From contig NZ_QNVT01000018.1 of the NCBI RefSeq assembly GCF_003385515.1, positions 60,882 through 124,881 of the forward strand: a DNA stretch of 64,000 nucleotides, in the 5' to 3' direction. The stretch is from Chryseobacterium pennae. Lineage in GTDB: Bacteria; Bacteroidota; Bacteroidia; Flavobacteriales; Weeksellaceae. The position numbers and the translations under genes are program-made. Of the stretch, positions 17,617-26,282 are shown in pieces (position 1 is the first letter of the stretch; each line of letters begins with the position of its first letter). The notes beneath the pieces are model-generated. The model had not been told where the DNA came from, searched no databases, and saw only the letters and a program-made list of their open reading frames with translations.

Positions 17617-18615
17617 TTAATCGCTCACAGAAAATTCAGTAATGACCGGATAATGGTCTGAAATACTGACAGAACGGTCAACGACGTAAGATAGTGCCTT
17701 CAAAGATTTTGAAGAAAAAACATAATCTATCCTAAGTGGAAATTTATAATCATGAAAACTGGTAGCACTTCCTTTTCCTGATGTCATAAATGCATCTTCA
17801 AGCCCTTCTGACAGGTGATAATATTCGTAAGAATTGGGTACAGAATTAAAATCTCCTGCTACAACAACGGGATATGGAGAGTTTTCTACAGCCTCCCGGA
17901 TTTTCTTCGTTTGATCCTGATGTATTTTGAAAGTAGGAATTAATTTTTTTATAACACCCTTAACTTTTCGCTCATTAGCTTCTGAATTACCATCAAGCTT
18001 GACCATCTTTTTTTCGAACTGAAATGGATAAAGATAGATATCAACAAATCTATAGGTTTTGCCTTTTATTTCAATATCTGCCTGAAGACCACTTTGTAAT
18101 TCCATATTTTCATCTTCAGAAAAAAATAATTTTTCGTTAGACAGATGATACTTTGTCAGAATGGTTAAGATCCCATTCGTCTGGGTTCTGTTATAGCCTT
18201 TAAGTGTTGGATATTCCATTCCTCCATCTTCCTGTAAGAGAATAACATCTGCATCTTGAGCTTTTAGATACCTCAATACCTCTTCCTTCCCCATAAGTCC
18301 TGCTTTTATATTAAAAGACACAACTTTTATAGTGCTGGAATCGTTCTTTTTTTCGGAAGAAAAATTAACCCATCGTTTTACAGGATTAATAAAAGCTAAT
18401 CCTATAAACATAAATATAAATGCTCTTTTTTTCCAGCTGATTACCCAGAATATTGTTAAAACAATATACAGGATCATCAGAACAGGAAACCCTAAAGAAA
18501 GCAGATTAAACCACGGAAATATCTTAGGTGGAACATAGGCATTCAATAAAGAGCCCAGCAATAAAAATAGGATTCCTACATGTAGGATCAGGAGTATAAG
18601 TCGGAAAATCTTCAC
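17617..18615 (-). CDS. Membrane-anchored EEP family protein, copy 1
   Basis: 332 residues with the same plan as the next gene: N-terminal hydrophobic helices (residues 5-85) and an EEP hydrolase domain carrying SFNIKAG, DVILLQEDG, GDFNSVPNSYEYYHL, LRIDYVFSS and ISDHYPV. The best start is GTG at 18615, 9 bp after the rhomboid stop; no ATG gives a full-length protein. It belongs to the mutL-rhomboid-EEP-EEP run on the minus strand, an arrangement common in Flavobacteriia. Confidence 0.88.
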   Translation of the reverse strand: MKIFRLILLILHVGILFLLLGSLLNAYVPPKIFPWFNLLSLGFPVLMILYIVLTIFWVISWKKRAFIFMFIGLAFINPVKRWVNFSSEKKNDSSTIKVVSFNIKAGLMGKEEVLRYLKAQDADVILLQEDGGMEYPTLKGYNRTQTNGILTILTKYHLSNEKLFFSEDENMELQSGLQADIEIKGKTYRFVDIYLYPFQFEKKMVKLDGNSEANERKVKGVIKKLIPTFKIHQDQTKKIREAVENSPYPVVVAGDFNSVPNSYEYYHLSEGLEDAFMTSGKGSATSFHDYKFPLRIDYVFSSKSLKALSYVVDRSVSISDHYPVITEFSVSD

Positions 18616-18624
18616 AGGAAATAA

Positions 18625-19353
18625 TTAATTGAATCTATACAAATGCTTTTTCCAGCTTATTGCCAAAAGCCAGCCAACTAGAGCTCCACCAACGTGAGCA
18701 AGGTGGGCAATTCCGCCTCCATTTCCGGAAATCCCAAGATATACAGAAACTACAATAACGATCGGCAAAAGATATTTTACCTTTATAGGAACCGGAATAA
18801 ACATGATTCCGATTTTTGAATCAGGATATAATGTTGCAAAAGCAGCTACCACTCCGAAAATTGCTCCGGATGCTCCTACCATAGGAGTTGCTACAATTCC
18901 TTTTAAACTATCCAATAATTCTTTCTGCTTCATAATTGCCTCTGCACTTCCTGCAAATTGAACACTGGCACCGGACATATAAGCATCCACATTAAAGCCT
19001 AACTGTTGCAATTCATTGGAAAGCTGCTGAGCCTCAACAAAATTCCATAAATTAAACAGGAAGAAAGCTCCCAGACCACTTAAAAAATATAGAATCAGAT
19101 ATTTTTTATCGCCTAATGTCTGTTCCAGGATAGGACCAAAACTAAAAAGCGTCATCATATTGAACAAAATATGCATGATACTTCCATGCATAAACATATG
19201 GGTAATCACCTGCCACGAGTGGAAGAACGGTGAGAAAGGATAAAATCCGGCAAGATAACCGATCACCTGATTTCCCATTAAAGAGGTAACAATAAATACA
19301 ATCACATTGATAATGATGATATTTCTTGTAATTGGCGGTATATTATTAAACAT
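18625..19353 (-). CDS. Rhomboid-family intramembrane serine protease
   Basis: 242 residues, about six membrane spans. The catalytic Ser lies in VGASGAIFG and the His in LAHVGGALVG, both within membrane helices; HMFMHGSIMHILFNM supplies the conserved His/Asn of helix 2. A long insert (about 45 residues, rich in Gln and Ala) follows the second conserved block. Start is the ATG at 19353 (MFNNIPPITRN), 4 bp after mutL ends; upstream in-frame codons would overlap mutL. Probably co-transcribed with mutL. Substrate unknown. Confidence 0.92.
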   Translation of the reverse strand: MFNNIPPITRNIIIINVIVFIVTSLMGNQVIGYLAGFYPFSPFFHSWQVITHMFMHGSIMHILFNMMTLFSFGPILEQTLGDKKYLILYFLSGLGAFFLFNLWNFVEAQQLSNELQQLGFNVDAYMSGASVQFAGSAEAIMKQKELLDSLKGIVATPMVGASGAIFGVVAAFATLYPDSKIGIMFIPVPIKVKYLLPIVIVVSVYLGISGNGGGIAHLAHVGGALVGWLLAISWKKHLYRFN

Positions 19354-19357
19354 ATTT

Positions 19358-21154
19358 TTAAAATTTGTTTTTAAAATCATTAAACGGAACTTCATAGAAA
19401 CACCTTTTTCCATCTGGTAAAAACTCCGGGAATCCTAATGCTGTAAAGTCTTTGATTACCTGTTCCGCATCTTTTTTATAAATAAAGTCAAATCTTGATT
19501 TCGACTGCATTTTACTCCATTGGTTATGATAGTACTGCATAAACTCATCTTCTGTCTTGTAATCCAGGATCTCAAAAAGGTTCTCCAGAAACTTCATAGC
19601 TTGTGTTTCTTTCAACCCTTCAGGAAGCGAATCTATTCTCAGCACGCTTTCATGAGCAATTTTCATGTCAAACCCAATCTCAGGAAGATATTTTTTGATA
19701 GATTCGTATTTATTTTTCTCAATCTCGTTCATGTGATACTCCAAAGAGAAAAGCAGGGCATGACTATTTGTCCCTGTATTTGTTTTTCTGGTAGATTTAT
19801 TATTTTCTGAAACTAACAGCCTGTGCATTCTTCCCAAATCAAGCATCAGGGTAACATCTCCTTTATTAAATAGCCAGTATCCGTTAGGCAGCCTCATCAG
19901 ATCTTCATCAAAGTCCTCATCTTCAAACAGATTGATTTTTGAAGGCTCTGCAGTAATACTCTGATGATACATCTCCGTAAGATTTTGAATTTCTTCAGGA
20001 TGTACTACATTTCTTTCTTCTAAAAAGGGGTTATAATCTCTATCTACAATAATTTCAGGCATTTTTATAACACCGCTACCTCCCCCATTTCCTTTACTGG
20101 GAATAGGTTTATTCATCATCTCATCCAATTCCGGATCTCTATCAAAATCAAGACTCGGAGAAACGTTATAGATTCCCAATGATCTCTTGATGGTTGAACG
20201 CAGTAAAGCAAAAATAAGATGCTCGTCCTCAAACTTCACTTCAGTTTTCTGCGGATGGATATTGACATCAATCTTCTCCGGATCCATCTCCAGATAAAGA
20301 AAGAACGACGGAACATATCCCGGCTGAAGAAGGCCTTCAAAAGCTTCCTGTACTGCTTTATTAAAATATGGACTCTTAAAATATCTTCCGTTGACAAAAA
20401 GGAACTGCTCACCTCTTGCTTTTTTCGCTCCTTCAGGTTTAGCAACAAATCCATGAAGTTTACACCAGATGATATCTTCTTTGATAGGAATTAGAAGTGG
20501 CTGCAGTTTTCTTCCGAAAACATCCACAATACGCTGCATCTGGCTTCCTTTTCTTAATCTGAAAACGGCTTCATCATCATGAAACAGAGAAAACTCCAAT
20601 CCTTCATGAGCCAATGCAACACGCTGAAATTCATCAATAACGTGTCTGAATTCGATATTGTTGTTTTTAAGGAACTTTCTTCTGGCAGGAACATTATAAA
20701 AAAGGTTCTTTACCAGAAAATTTGACCCTTCTGCTGTCTGCACAGGATCCTGAAACTGGAAAACTCCACCTTCAATATATATGTTGGTGCCAATGGAGGC
20801 CTCCTTTTGTTTTGTTCTCAGCTCAACCTGTGAAACGGCAGCTATAGAAGCTAACGCTTCCCCACGGAAGCCTTTTGTTACGATCTTAAAGATATCTTCT
20901 GTTCCTCTGATTTTGGAAGTAGCATGTCTTTCAAATGCCAGTCTGGCATCTGTTTCGGACATCCCTTTTCCATCGTCTACGACCTGGATAAGGTTTTTGC
21001 CGGCATCCCTGATGATCAGTTCAATCTTTGTTGCATCTGCATCTATAGCGTTTTCCAAAAGTTCTTTCACGATGGATGCAGGTCTCTGCACCACCTCTCC
21101 CGCCGCAATTTGGTTGGCTACATGATCTGGTAAAAGCTGAATAATATCTGACAT
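19358..21154 (-). CDS. mutL: MutL, DNA mismatch-repair ATPase
   Basis: 598 residues. GHKL ATPase domain at the N-terminus: KELLENAIDADAT, DDGKGM and TKGFRGEALASIAAV, with IAAGEVVQRPASIVKE at about residues 17-32. The C-terminal dimerisation domain starts near 420. Where many MutL proteins carry the DQHA(x)2E(x)4E endonuclease motif, this one reads LDLGRMHRLL, so the metal-site motif looks lost. An upstream in-frame start at 21169 is rejected because a TATTTTTG -7 box at 21174-21181 places transcription start about there; MSDIIQLLP at 21154 is the usual N-terminus. Confidence 0.95.
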   Translation of the reverse strand: MSDIIQLLPDHVANQIAAGEVVQRPASIVKELLENAIDADATKIELIIRDAGKNLIQVVDDGKGMSETDARLAFERHATSKIRGTEDIFKIVTKGFRGEALASIAAVSQVELRTKQKEASIGTNIYIEGGVFQFQDPVQTAEGSNFLVKNLFYNVPARRKFLKNNNIEFRHVIDEFQRVALAHEGLEFSLFHDDEAVFRLRKGSQMQRIVDVFGRKLQPLLIPIKEDIIWCKLHGFVAKPEGAKKARGEQFLFVNGRYFKSPYFNKAVQEAFEGLLQPGYVPSFFLYLEMDPEKIDVNIHPQKTEVKFEDEHLIFALLRSTIKRSLGIYNVSPSLDFDRDPELDEMMNKPIPSKGNGGGSGVIKMPEIIVDRDYNPFLEERNVVHPEEIQNLTEMYHQSITAEPSKINLFEDEDFDEDLMRLPNGYWLFNKGDVTLMLDLGRMHRLLVSENNKSTRKTNTGTNSHALLFSLEYHMNEIEKNKYESIKKYLPEIGFDMKIAHESVLRIDSLPEGLKETQAMKFLENLFEILDYKTEDEFMQYYHNQWSKMQSKSRFDFIYKKDAEQVIKDFTALGFPEFLPDGKRCFYEVPFNDFKNKF

Positions 21155-21173
21155 AAAAACGTAAATCAACTTA

Positions 21174-21181
21174 CAAAAATA
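21174..21181 (-). promoter_or_regulatory. -7 box of the mutL operon
   Basis: TATTTTTG on the minus strand matches TAnnTTTG and lies 20-27 bp before the mutL start at 21154. No convincing -33 TTG was found. Confidence 0.5.
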
Positions 21182-21305
21182 GTCAATGAAAACGGGAATT
21201 AAAACATTAAAACCGTGAATTAATATTTAATTATCAACATTTCAACAATACAGCTTTCAGCAAATTCTGCTCCAAACTATTTGAGATATTATCTTTTGAA
21301 GAGAA

Positions 21306-21391
21306 CAATCCCCTATTGTTTTACATCAATAGAGGATTGAACCAGCTAGTTTATACAAAAAATAATAGTAATATTTCCCCTGCACCGGGGA
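21306..21391 (-). terminator. Two hairpins behind the YoaK-type gene
   Basis: TCCCC (21376-21380) and GGGGA (21387-21391) form a short GC stem directly after the stop of the minus-strand gene, followed on that strand by an AT-rich tract. A second stem pairs CAATCCCCTATTG (21306-21318) with 21327-21339 at 12 of 13 positions. Together they probably end the 22.7-21.4 kb transcript before mutL. Confidence 0.5.
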
Positions 21392-21392
21392 T

Positions 21393-22220
21393 TTAGTCAT
21401 CAAAGACTAATTTTCTTTTCTTATTCGTTTTAGGAATCCCGTGGATCTTTTCATACAGATAAGCCAAAAGATTCGGTTTTTTATAGATCCTGTTATATCT
21501 GTACTTAGTGTTAAAGTGTCGTACATGAATTTTATATGCATCATATCCTATCACAATCATAAGGCATAAACTGATTACATAGAATACTCTAAATTCCAGG
21601 TAGTAATAGGTTAGCCCGGAGAAAACTGCTCCTAAAACATAGGCTATCATAATACTTAAAAGTAATTTTGCCCTTCCAATTAATTCTCCGTTTTTCCTGT
21701 ATTTCTTTTGGGTAAACATGGAAACCAGAATCCCCAAATCGGTCGTAGTTCCCGTAAGGTGAGTCGTTTTAACCGAGAAGTTGGAAATACTTGCCGTTAA
21801 ACCATTCTGCAAGCCTGTCGCAAAAAGCATCACTGCTACTAAAATTTCCGTCTCCATCAGTGTTTTTTGATAATATAATTGTCCATACACTCCTACTCCA
21901 AACAGGCATAGTATTTCCAATACCAGAGGCATTGCATGGGCAAAATATTTACTCTTTTTATTAAAATTAATCACAATGAAGTTAGACAGGAAACTTCCGA
22001 AGAAGAATAAAAAGATCCAACTTCCCATTATGCCCACCTGAGACCAGTTTCCTTTGCTGATTTCTGCGGCTAAAATCGCATAGTGACCCGTTACGTTCGA
22101 TGTAAAAGAGAGAAATATAAGTAGGGATGCAATATTTATAGTACCTGCTGTAAAGGCAGTCAGCGTCCCCAACCTGATATTGTCTCCCAATGTTCTGCTG
22201 TTACTATAATTTCTTAACAT
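21393..22220 (-). CDS. YoaK-family (DUF1275) membrane protein
   Basis: 275 residues with about six hydrophobic segments. The family pattern is visible as TAFTAGTINIASLLIF near the start, SNVTGHYAILA, and the highly conserved NGLTASISNFSVKTTHLTG near residue 140. The role of YoaK proteins is not established; small-molecule transport is a guess. The C-terminal 30 residues are basic and cytoplasmic. It starts 32 bp after the USP-like gene and is probably co-transcribed with it. Confidence 0.85.
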   Translation of the reverse strand: MLRNYSNSRTLGDNIRLGTLTAFTAGTINIASLLIFLSFTSNVTGHYAILAAEISKGNWSQVGIMGSWIFLFFFGSFLSNFIVINFNKKSKYFAHAMPLVLEILCLFGVGVYGQLYYQKTLMETEILVAVMLFATGLQNGLTASISNFSVKTTHLTGTTTDLGILVSMFTQKKYRKNGELIGRAKLLLSIMIAYVLGAVFSGLTYYYLEFRVFYVISLCLMIVIGYDAYKIHVRHFNTKYRYNRIYKKPNLLAYLYEKIHGIPKTNKKRKLVFDD

Positions 22221-22252
22221 TTTTTATTTTTTTAAAATTGTGTTGATGATGA

Positions 22253-22747
22253 TTAAACCTCCACAAAGATTTCTGCCAGTCTGCCCCTTTCAGGAAGCCT
22301 TTCTCTGATTTCCAGTGTAATTTCTTCAGACTGCAGCCCTTTGCATTTTTTGATATAAGGAACAAGATCAAATTTTCCTTTTCCTTTACTTTTAATAGAG
22401 TTAGAATAATAAACTTCCTCAATTGTATTAGCCTCTACATATTGGTTAAACGTTCTTTGAAAGCTTCCTGTAAAGATGTCGCAAGTAATTTTATTAATTA
22501 AATGAGGATACTTATTCTTGATGATTTCATAGCCATCGCAAAACTCTACAGGTCTGATCTTGTTGAAAATTGTTGTTTTCGTATTGAATAAAAGATCTCT
22601 GATAGAATCTCCTGAATCATATCCTGAAACCAGAAGGATATCATACTGGTTCTGGTCTTCAGAAGCGTCTTTTTCTCTCAGAACTTTTTTCAGTATGTTT
22701 AATGACTCAAGAGAGTAATCTGTTGCAATTAAAATTGTTTTAGCCAT
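22253..22747 (-). CDS. Universal-stress-protein-like protein, uncertain
   Basis: 164 residues, soluble. The N-terminus AKTILIATDYSLESLNILKKVL resembles the first strand and helix of a UspA domain, but the C-terminal ATP-binding motif G-2x-G-9x-G(S/T) is not clear. The remainder has no motif I recognise. It precedes the YoaK-type gene and has a TAGTTTTG -7 box 42-49 bp upstream. The Usp assignment is inference from the N-terminus only. Confidence 0.6.
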   Translation of the reverse strand: MAKTILIATDYSLESLNILKKVLREKDASEDQNQYDILLVSGYDSGDSIRDLLFNTKTTIFNKIRPVEFCDGYEIIKNKYPHLINKITCDIFTGSFQRTFNQYVEANTIEEVYYSNSIKSKGKGKFDLVPYIKKCKGLQSEEITLEIRERLPERGRLAEIFVEV

Positions 22748-22788
22748 GTTCTTATTATTTTGTATTGTGTTTATCTTTTTTGATGATA

Positions 22789-22796
22789 CAAAACTA
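22789..22796 (-). promoter_or_regulatory. -7 box of the USP-like/YoaK pair
   Basis: TAGTTTTG on the minus strand matches TAnnTTTG. The 608-bp stretch 22748-23355 otherwise holds only this promoter, the nested palindrome at 22979-23157 and a smaller stem near 23205-23230 (AATGTGGT with AACCACATT). Confidence 0.45.
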
Positions 22797-22978
22797 GAGC
22801 GGCAAGATTAGAAGTTCTTTGGAACGGAATTAAAATGTCATTAAAGAGATTAAAATGAGATTAGAAAATTGTTAATAGCTATTAATATAAGAAGAAACGG
22901 CTTAGAGGAAAACAATGCAAAATATTTACTATCAATAAATTACATCAATATTGTCAAATTTCATCGTAGATAAAATCT

Positions 22979-23157
22979 TTGCGCCTTAAAAGCGTACACC
23001 ATGTTAAAAATCTTGCGACTTTGCGTTTTTCCAAAAGCAATCAGCATTTTAAAGCTATATCCAATCAATGAGCAAAATCAGCAGTGGAAAAAATCTTAAT
23101 TATGTTGGAAACGCAAAGGCGTAAGGATTTAAATAGAAAATGGCTTTTAAGGCGCAA
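22979..23157. repeat. Large nested inverted repeat in a 608-bp gene-free region
   Basis: TTGCGCCTTAAAAGC at 22979-22993 has a perfect reverse complement at 23143-23157. Nested inside, CTTGCGACTTTGCG... (23013-23032) pairs with GGAAACGCAAAGGCGTAAG (23107-23125) with few mismatches. The arms share the 'gcgcaaaggcgtaag' vocabulary seen between genes in many flavobacterial genomes. It could fold as a cruciform of about 180 bp. Confidence 0.7.
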
Positions 23158-23355
23158 GAAAATCAAAGATTTTCAGCAAGTGCATATTTTAAAAGCAACA
23201 TTCTAATGTGGTCTAATTTTTCTAACCACATTTACTTTACAGGTAACGTAAAAATGATAAAAACGGTGGAGTGTGAGCCTTTAAAAGGTCATTAACATTG
23301 AAACATCAATCTAAAGTTCTTCAAGAAAACCTTTGCCTACTTTTTACCTTCAGAT

Positions 23356-24759
23356 TTACATGGTTTCTTTTTGTGTACTGTAAAAGTTGGGAAAACGCAT
23401 CTGTACGGTAGTTCCCTGATTTTCATTTGACGTAACAATCAGTTCACCATGGTGCATTCTTACAATATTTCTGGCCAATGGGAGCCCTATTCCATACCCT
23501 TCGTAATTATTGGTATTGGAAGCCCTGAAGAAAGGATCATAGATTTTATTCATTTCCGATTGAGGAATTCCGATTCCGTTATCTTTCACAATGATATAAA
23601 CATCTGCATCTGTTGCCCCCAAAGAAACTTTAACCTGCTGAAAATTAGAATATTTACAGCCATTACTGATAATATTGGCAACAGCAAGATGTAGAAGCTG
23701 CTCATTTCCCTGTACTTTCAGTTTTTTAGGATTATCAGGAAGCATACTGATATCCAGATAGATATTATTTCTGGAATCAATTTTTCTCAGGGTTTCAATA
23801 ACATCCCAAAGCAACTGATCCATTCTTACTTTATCCATTTTCTGGATCTTCCCATCAAAACCTGTTTGCGCAATCATTAATAAGGCTTTAATCTTTCTGT
23901 CCAGTTTTTCAGCTTCATCCAGAATGATTTCAAGGGTTTCTTTATACTCTTCCGGTGTTCTGCTTATAGAAAGAGCAACATCAGCTTCCCCCATAATTGA
24001 GGTAAGCGGAGTTCTCAATTCATGAGAAACATTTCCGATCAGATGATTCTGGGTCTCAAAAGATGTTTCAATACGGTTAAGCATTCCGTTGAAGGTATCT
24101 ACCAATTCATTCAGTTCCTTATTATCAGGTTGTCGCTCCAGTCTCAGGTGAAGATTTTCCGAGCTGATCTCTTTTACTTTTCCTGTAATTTTAAGAATAG
24201 GTTTAAAGAGTGTTTTCGAAAGATAAAATGAAAAGATCATGCTGAAGAACAATGATAATACAATACAGGTAAGTAGTGTTCTTTTTAAAAATCCAAGGTA
24301 GTAAATTACATAGTGGTTTTTGGCTGAAGCAATAGCAATATAATCTTTATCATCATATTTAAAGCTCTGCCCGATATAATAGAATTCTTTATCATTATAG
24401 TTATCCTCTCCTTTTTTGAGAACATTTTTAAAGAAATAATCGGGAATATGAACTTCCTGAGAAATCTTCTTGAAGTTAGAATCCGTAGGAACAGCAAAAA
24501 CATAGTCTTTTTCCATTGGAAGCTCTTCATCATTCAGGTTACTGAGAATATAGTTTTCGGGAAGATCAAGATGCCCCTTACTTTTTTCTATCTGAATAAT
24601 AGTAGCAGTACGGATCTTTAAAAGCTCATAAAACCTCTGATGGGAAAAGTTAACGATTGAAAAATAAACCAAACCACTGAACAACAGAACAATGACGGTA
24701 AAAACCAACATTAAAAGTACCATCGTCTTGGTCTGATTTGTAATTACTTTATTAAACAT
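23356..24759 (-). CDS. Two-component sensor histidine kinase
   Basis: 467 residues. Membrane helices near residues 13-35 and 160-182 bracket a periplasmic or extracytoplasmic sensor of about 125 residues. HAMP follows (about 182-235), then HisKA with His246 in NVSHELRTPLTS, and HATPase with N box near ANIISNGCKYS, G1 KDNGIGIP, F box DPFFRAS and G2 GYGIGLPLARNI. The start is 3 bp after the response-regulator stop, so the pair is co-transcribed and cognate. The signal is unknown. Confidence 0.94.
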   Translation of the reverse strand: MFNKVITNQTKTMVLLMLVFTVIVLLFSGLVYFSIVNFSHQRFYELLKIRTATIIQIEKSKGHLDLPENYILSNLNDEELPMEKDYVFAVPTDSNFKKISQEVHIPDYFFKNVLKKGEDNYNDKEFYYIGQSFKYDDKDYIAIASAKNHYVIYYLGFLKRTLLTCIVLSLFFSMIFSFYLSKTLFKPILKITGKVKEISSENLHLRLERQPDNKELNELVDTFNGMLNRIETSFETQNHLIGNVSHELRTPLTSIMGEADVALSISRTPEEYKETLEIILDEAEKLDRKIKALLMIAQTGFDGKIQKMDKVRMDQLLWDVIETLRKIDSRNNIYLDISMLPDNPKKLKVQGNEQLLHLAVANIISNGCKYSNFQQVKVSLGATDADVYIIVKDNGIGIPQSEMNKIYDPFFRASNTNNYEGYGIGLPLARNIVRMHHGELIVTSNENQGTTVQMRFPNFYSTQKETM

Positions 24760-24762
24760 CTA

Positions 24763-25470
24763 TTATGTTTTTTTCAGAACATACCCCATTCCTATAACAG
24801 TATGAATCAATTTGTTATCATCCCGGTCATCCAGCTTCTTTCTTAAATAATTCACATATACATCTACCACATTGGTTCCCAGCTCATAATTTACCCCCCA
24901 GACAGCATCCAGAATTTCGGCTCTGGAAATTACTTTTTCCGGGTTATTAAGGAAATAAAGTAACAGCTTGTACTCAGTAGACGTAAGGGTAATTTCTTCT
25001 CCGGAGCGGGTCACCTTTTTGGTGTAATCATTTACTGTTAAATCTGAAAACTGAAAAACATGCTCATTATCCGGTTCTGATTCTGTAATTTCCTGAGGGC
25101 CATTGTTATGACTTCTTCTCAGAAGTGATTTAACACGGGCAACCAGTTCGATGAATTTAAATGGCTTCACCAGGTAATCATCACCTCCGCTCTCTAATCC
25201 CAGAACAATATTTTCAGAAGTTCCCAAAGCGGTTAAAAATAAAATCGGAACACTCTGATTCGTTTTTCTGATCTCCTTACAGACATCCAATCCGTTCATT
25301 TCCGGCAGCATAATATCTAAAATCACCAAATCGAAGTCATTGGCCTGTACCAGCTGTACACCGGTACGCCCGTCAAAAGCCACGGAAATTTCATATCCGT
25401 TTTCCTGAAGTCCCTTTTTAATAAAAGATACTACACTGGTTTCGTCTTCGATGAGAATTATTTTTTTCAT
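24763..25470 (-). CDS. OmpR-family response regulator
   Basis: 235 residues. Receiver domain with acidic residues ED at 8-9, phosphoacceptor Asp52 (LVILDIMLPEMNG), Thr/Lys switch residues in FLTALG and LVKPFKF; then a linker and a C-terminal winged helix with LTSTEYKLLLYFLNNPEKVISR and VVDVYVNYLRKKLD. First gene of the pair with the kinase. A TATTTTTG -7 box lies 21-28 bp upstream. Confidence 0.95.
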   Translation of the reverse strand: MKKIILIEDETSVVSFIKKGLQENGYEISVAFDGRTGVQLVQANDFDLVILDIMLPEMNGLDVCKEIRKTNQSVPILFLTALGTSENIVLGLESGGDDYLVKPFKFIELVARVKSLLRRSHNNGPQEITESEPDNEHVFQFSDLTVNDYTKKVTRSGEEITLTSTEYKLLLYFLNNPEKVISRAEILDAVWGVNYELGTNVVDVYVNYLRKKLDDRDDNKLIHTVIGMGYVLKKT

Positions 25471-25490
25471 AAATGAAATAAGGAGTTTTA

Positions 25491-25498
25491 CAAAAATA
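25491..25498 (-). promoter_or_regulatory. -7 box of the two-component operon
   Basis: TATTTTTG on the minus strand, a TAnnTTTG match, 20 bp before the response-regulator start. No clear -33 element. Confidence 0.5.
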
Positions 25499-25554
25499 GG
25501 GAAATTTTATTGGGCGAAGAGTATTAGGAGGAAAAGCTTTTTAGACAGGAAGAC

Positions 25555-25680
25555 GGAGGCTGGAAGCTGGAGGTTTCTTAAAGACCATGTAGAACTGAAG
25601 AATATTTATTGAGGTTTTTAACACAGCGTACTCAAAGAATTTAAAAAAATATATGTAAAGGCATTTCATTCAGCTACGGA
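25555..25680. repeat. Half copy (D) of the palindromic dispersed repeat with its GCTGGAAG box
   Basis: The purine-rich box GGAGGCTGGAAGCTGGAGG is at 25555-25573. TTTTTAACACAGCGTAC (25615-25631) matches the outer end of copy C read in reverse, and TAAAGGCATTTCATTCAGC (near 25656-25674) matches the left 25-nt arm of copy B. The right half is missing. It occupies most of the 318-bp gap 25471-25788, which has no gene. Confidence 0.65.
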
Positions 25681-25741
25681 TTGTGTATCCAGCCCCTATG
25701 ATCTAAAAATAAAACAGTAAAACAATTAGAGTTAAATTTTG

Positions 25742-25786
25742 ATATTGGAACAAGGATATGATTATCCGAGTTCCAATATTTTTTTT
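25742..25786. terminator. Hairpin between GNAT gene and repeat
   Basis: ATATTGGAAC (25742-25751) pairs with GTTCCAATAT (25770-25779), with an inner GGAT/ATCC pair and eight T after it on the plus strand. It sits just beyond the stop of the minus-strand GNAT gene, so it probably terminates that transcript, although the better T-run faces the other way. Confidence 0.6.
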
Positions 25787-25788
25787 GC

Positions 25789-26274
25789 CTATGACTTAAG
25801 GTCCAGCTCCATCTGCACATCTACACGGTCGTAACCCGGATTGGTAATTTCAGTATGCTTAAACCCTAGTTTTTCATATAACTTTATAGCAGGAACCAAT
25901 ATAGAATTGGTTTCCAGAAAGATTTTTTCTGCTTTTAATTCTCTGGCTTTTTCAACAAGAGCATTTCCGAGCAGATACCCGATTTTCTTTCCCTGTGCTT
26001 TAGGACTTACTGCCATTTTAGACAGTTCAAAAGCAAGAGGTTCTTCCTGCGCTCTCACTAAAGCACACGTCCCTACTGCTTCACCATTCAACAAGGCAAA
26101 AGCAATATATCCGCCTTTGTTGATAATGTACTCTTCAGGAGTATCAAGCAATTTATAATCACTGGACTCCATCACAAAGAATGTTTTGATCCATTCTTCG
26201 TTTAAAGTCTTAAAAGCCTCTTTGTATTGAGGTTCATAACTTATAATTTTTACTTCATTATTCATATCATTCAT
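25789..26274 (-). CDS. GNAT-family N-acetyltransferase
   Basis: 161 residues, single GNAT domain. The acetyl-CoA pyrophosphate loop appears as VSPKAQGKKIGYLLGNAL (R/Q-x-x-G-x-G/A type), and the C-terminal ILVPAIKLYEKLGFKHTE is the usual last helix and strand. The acceptor substrate is not predictable. It lies 8 bp behind the MocR-type regulator gene in one operon, so the regulator may control it. Confidence 0.88.
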   Translation of the reverse strand: MNDMNNEVKIISYEPQYKEAFKTLNEEWIKTFFVMESSDYKLLDTPEEYIINKGGYIAFALLNGEAVGTCALVRAQEEPLAFELSKMAVSPKAQGKKIGYLLGNALVEKARELKAEKIFLETNSILVPAIKLYEKLGFKHTEITNPGYDRVDVQMELDLKS

Positions 26275-26282
26275 CTCTTAGT

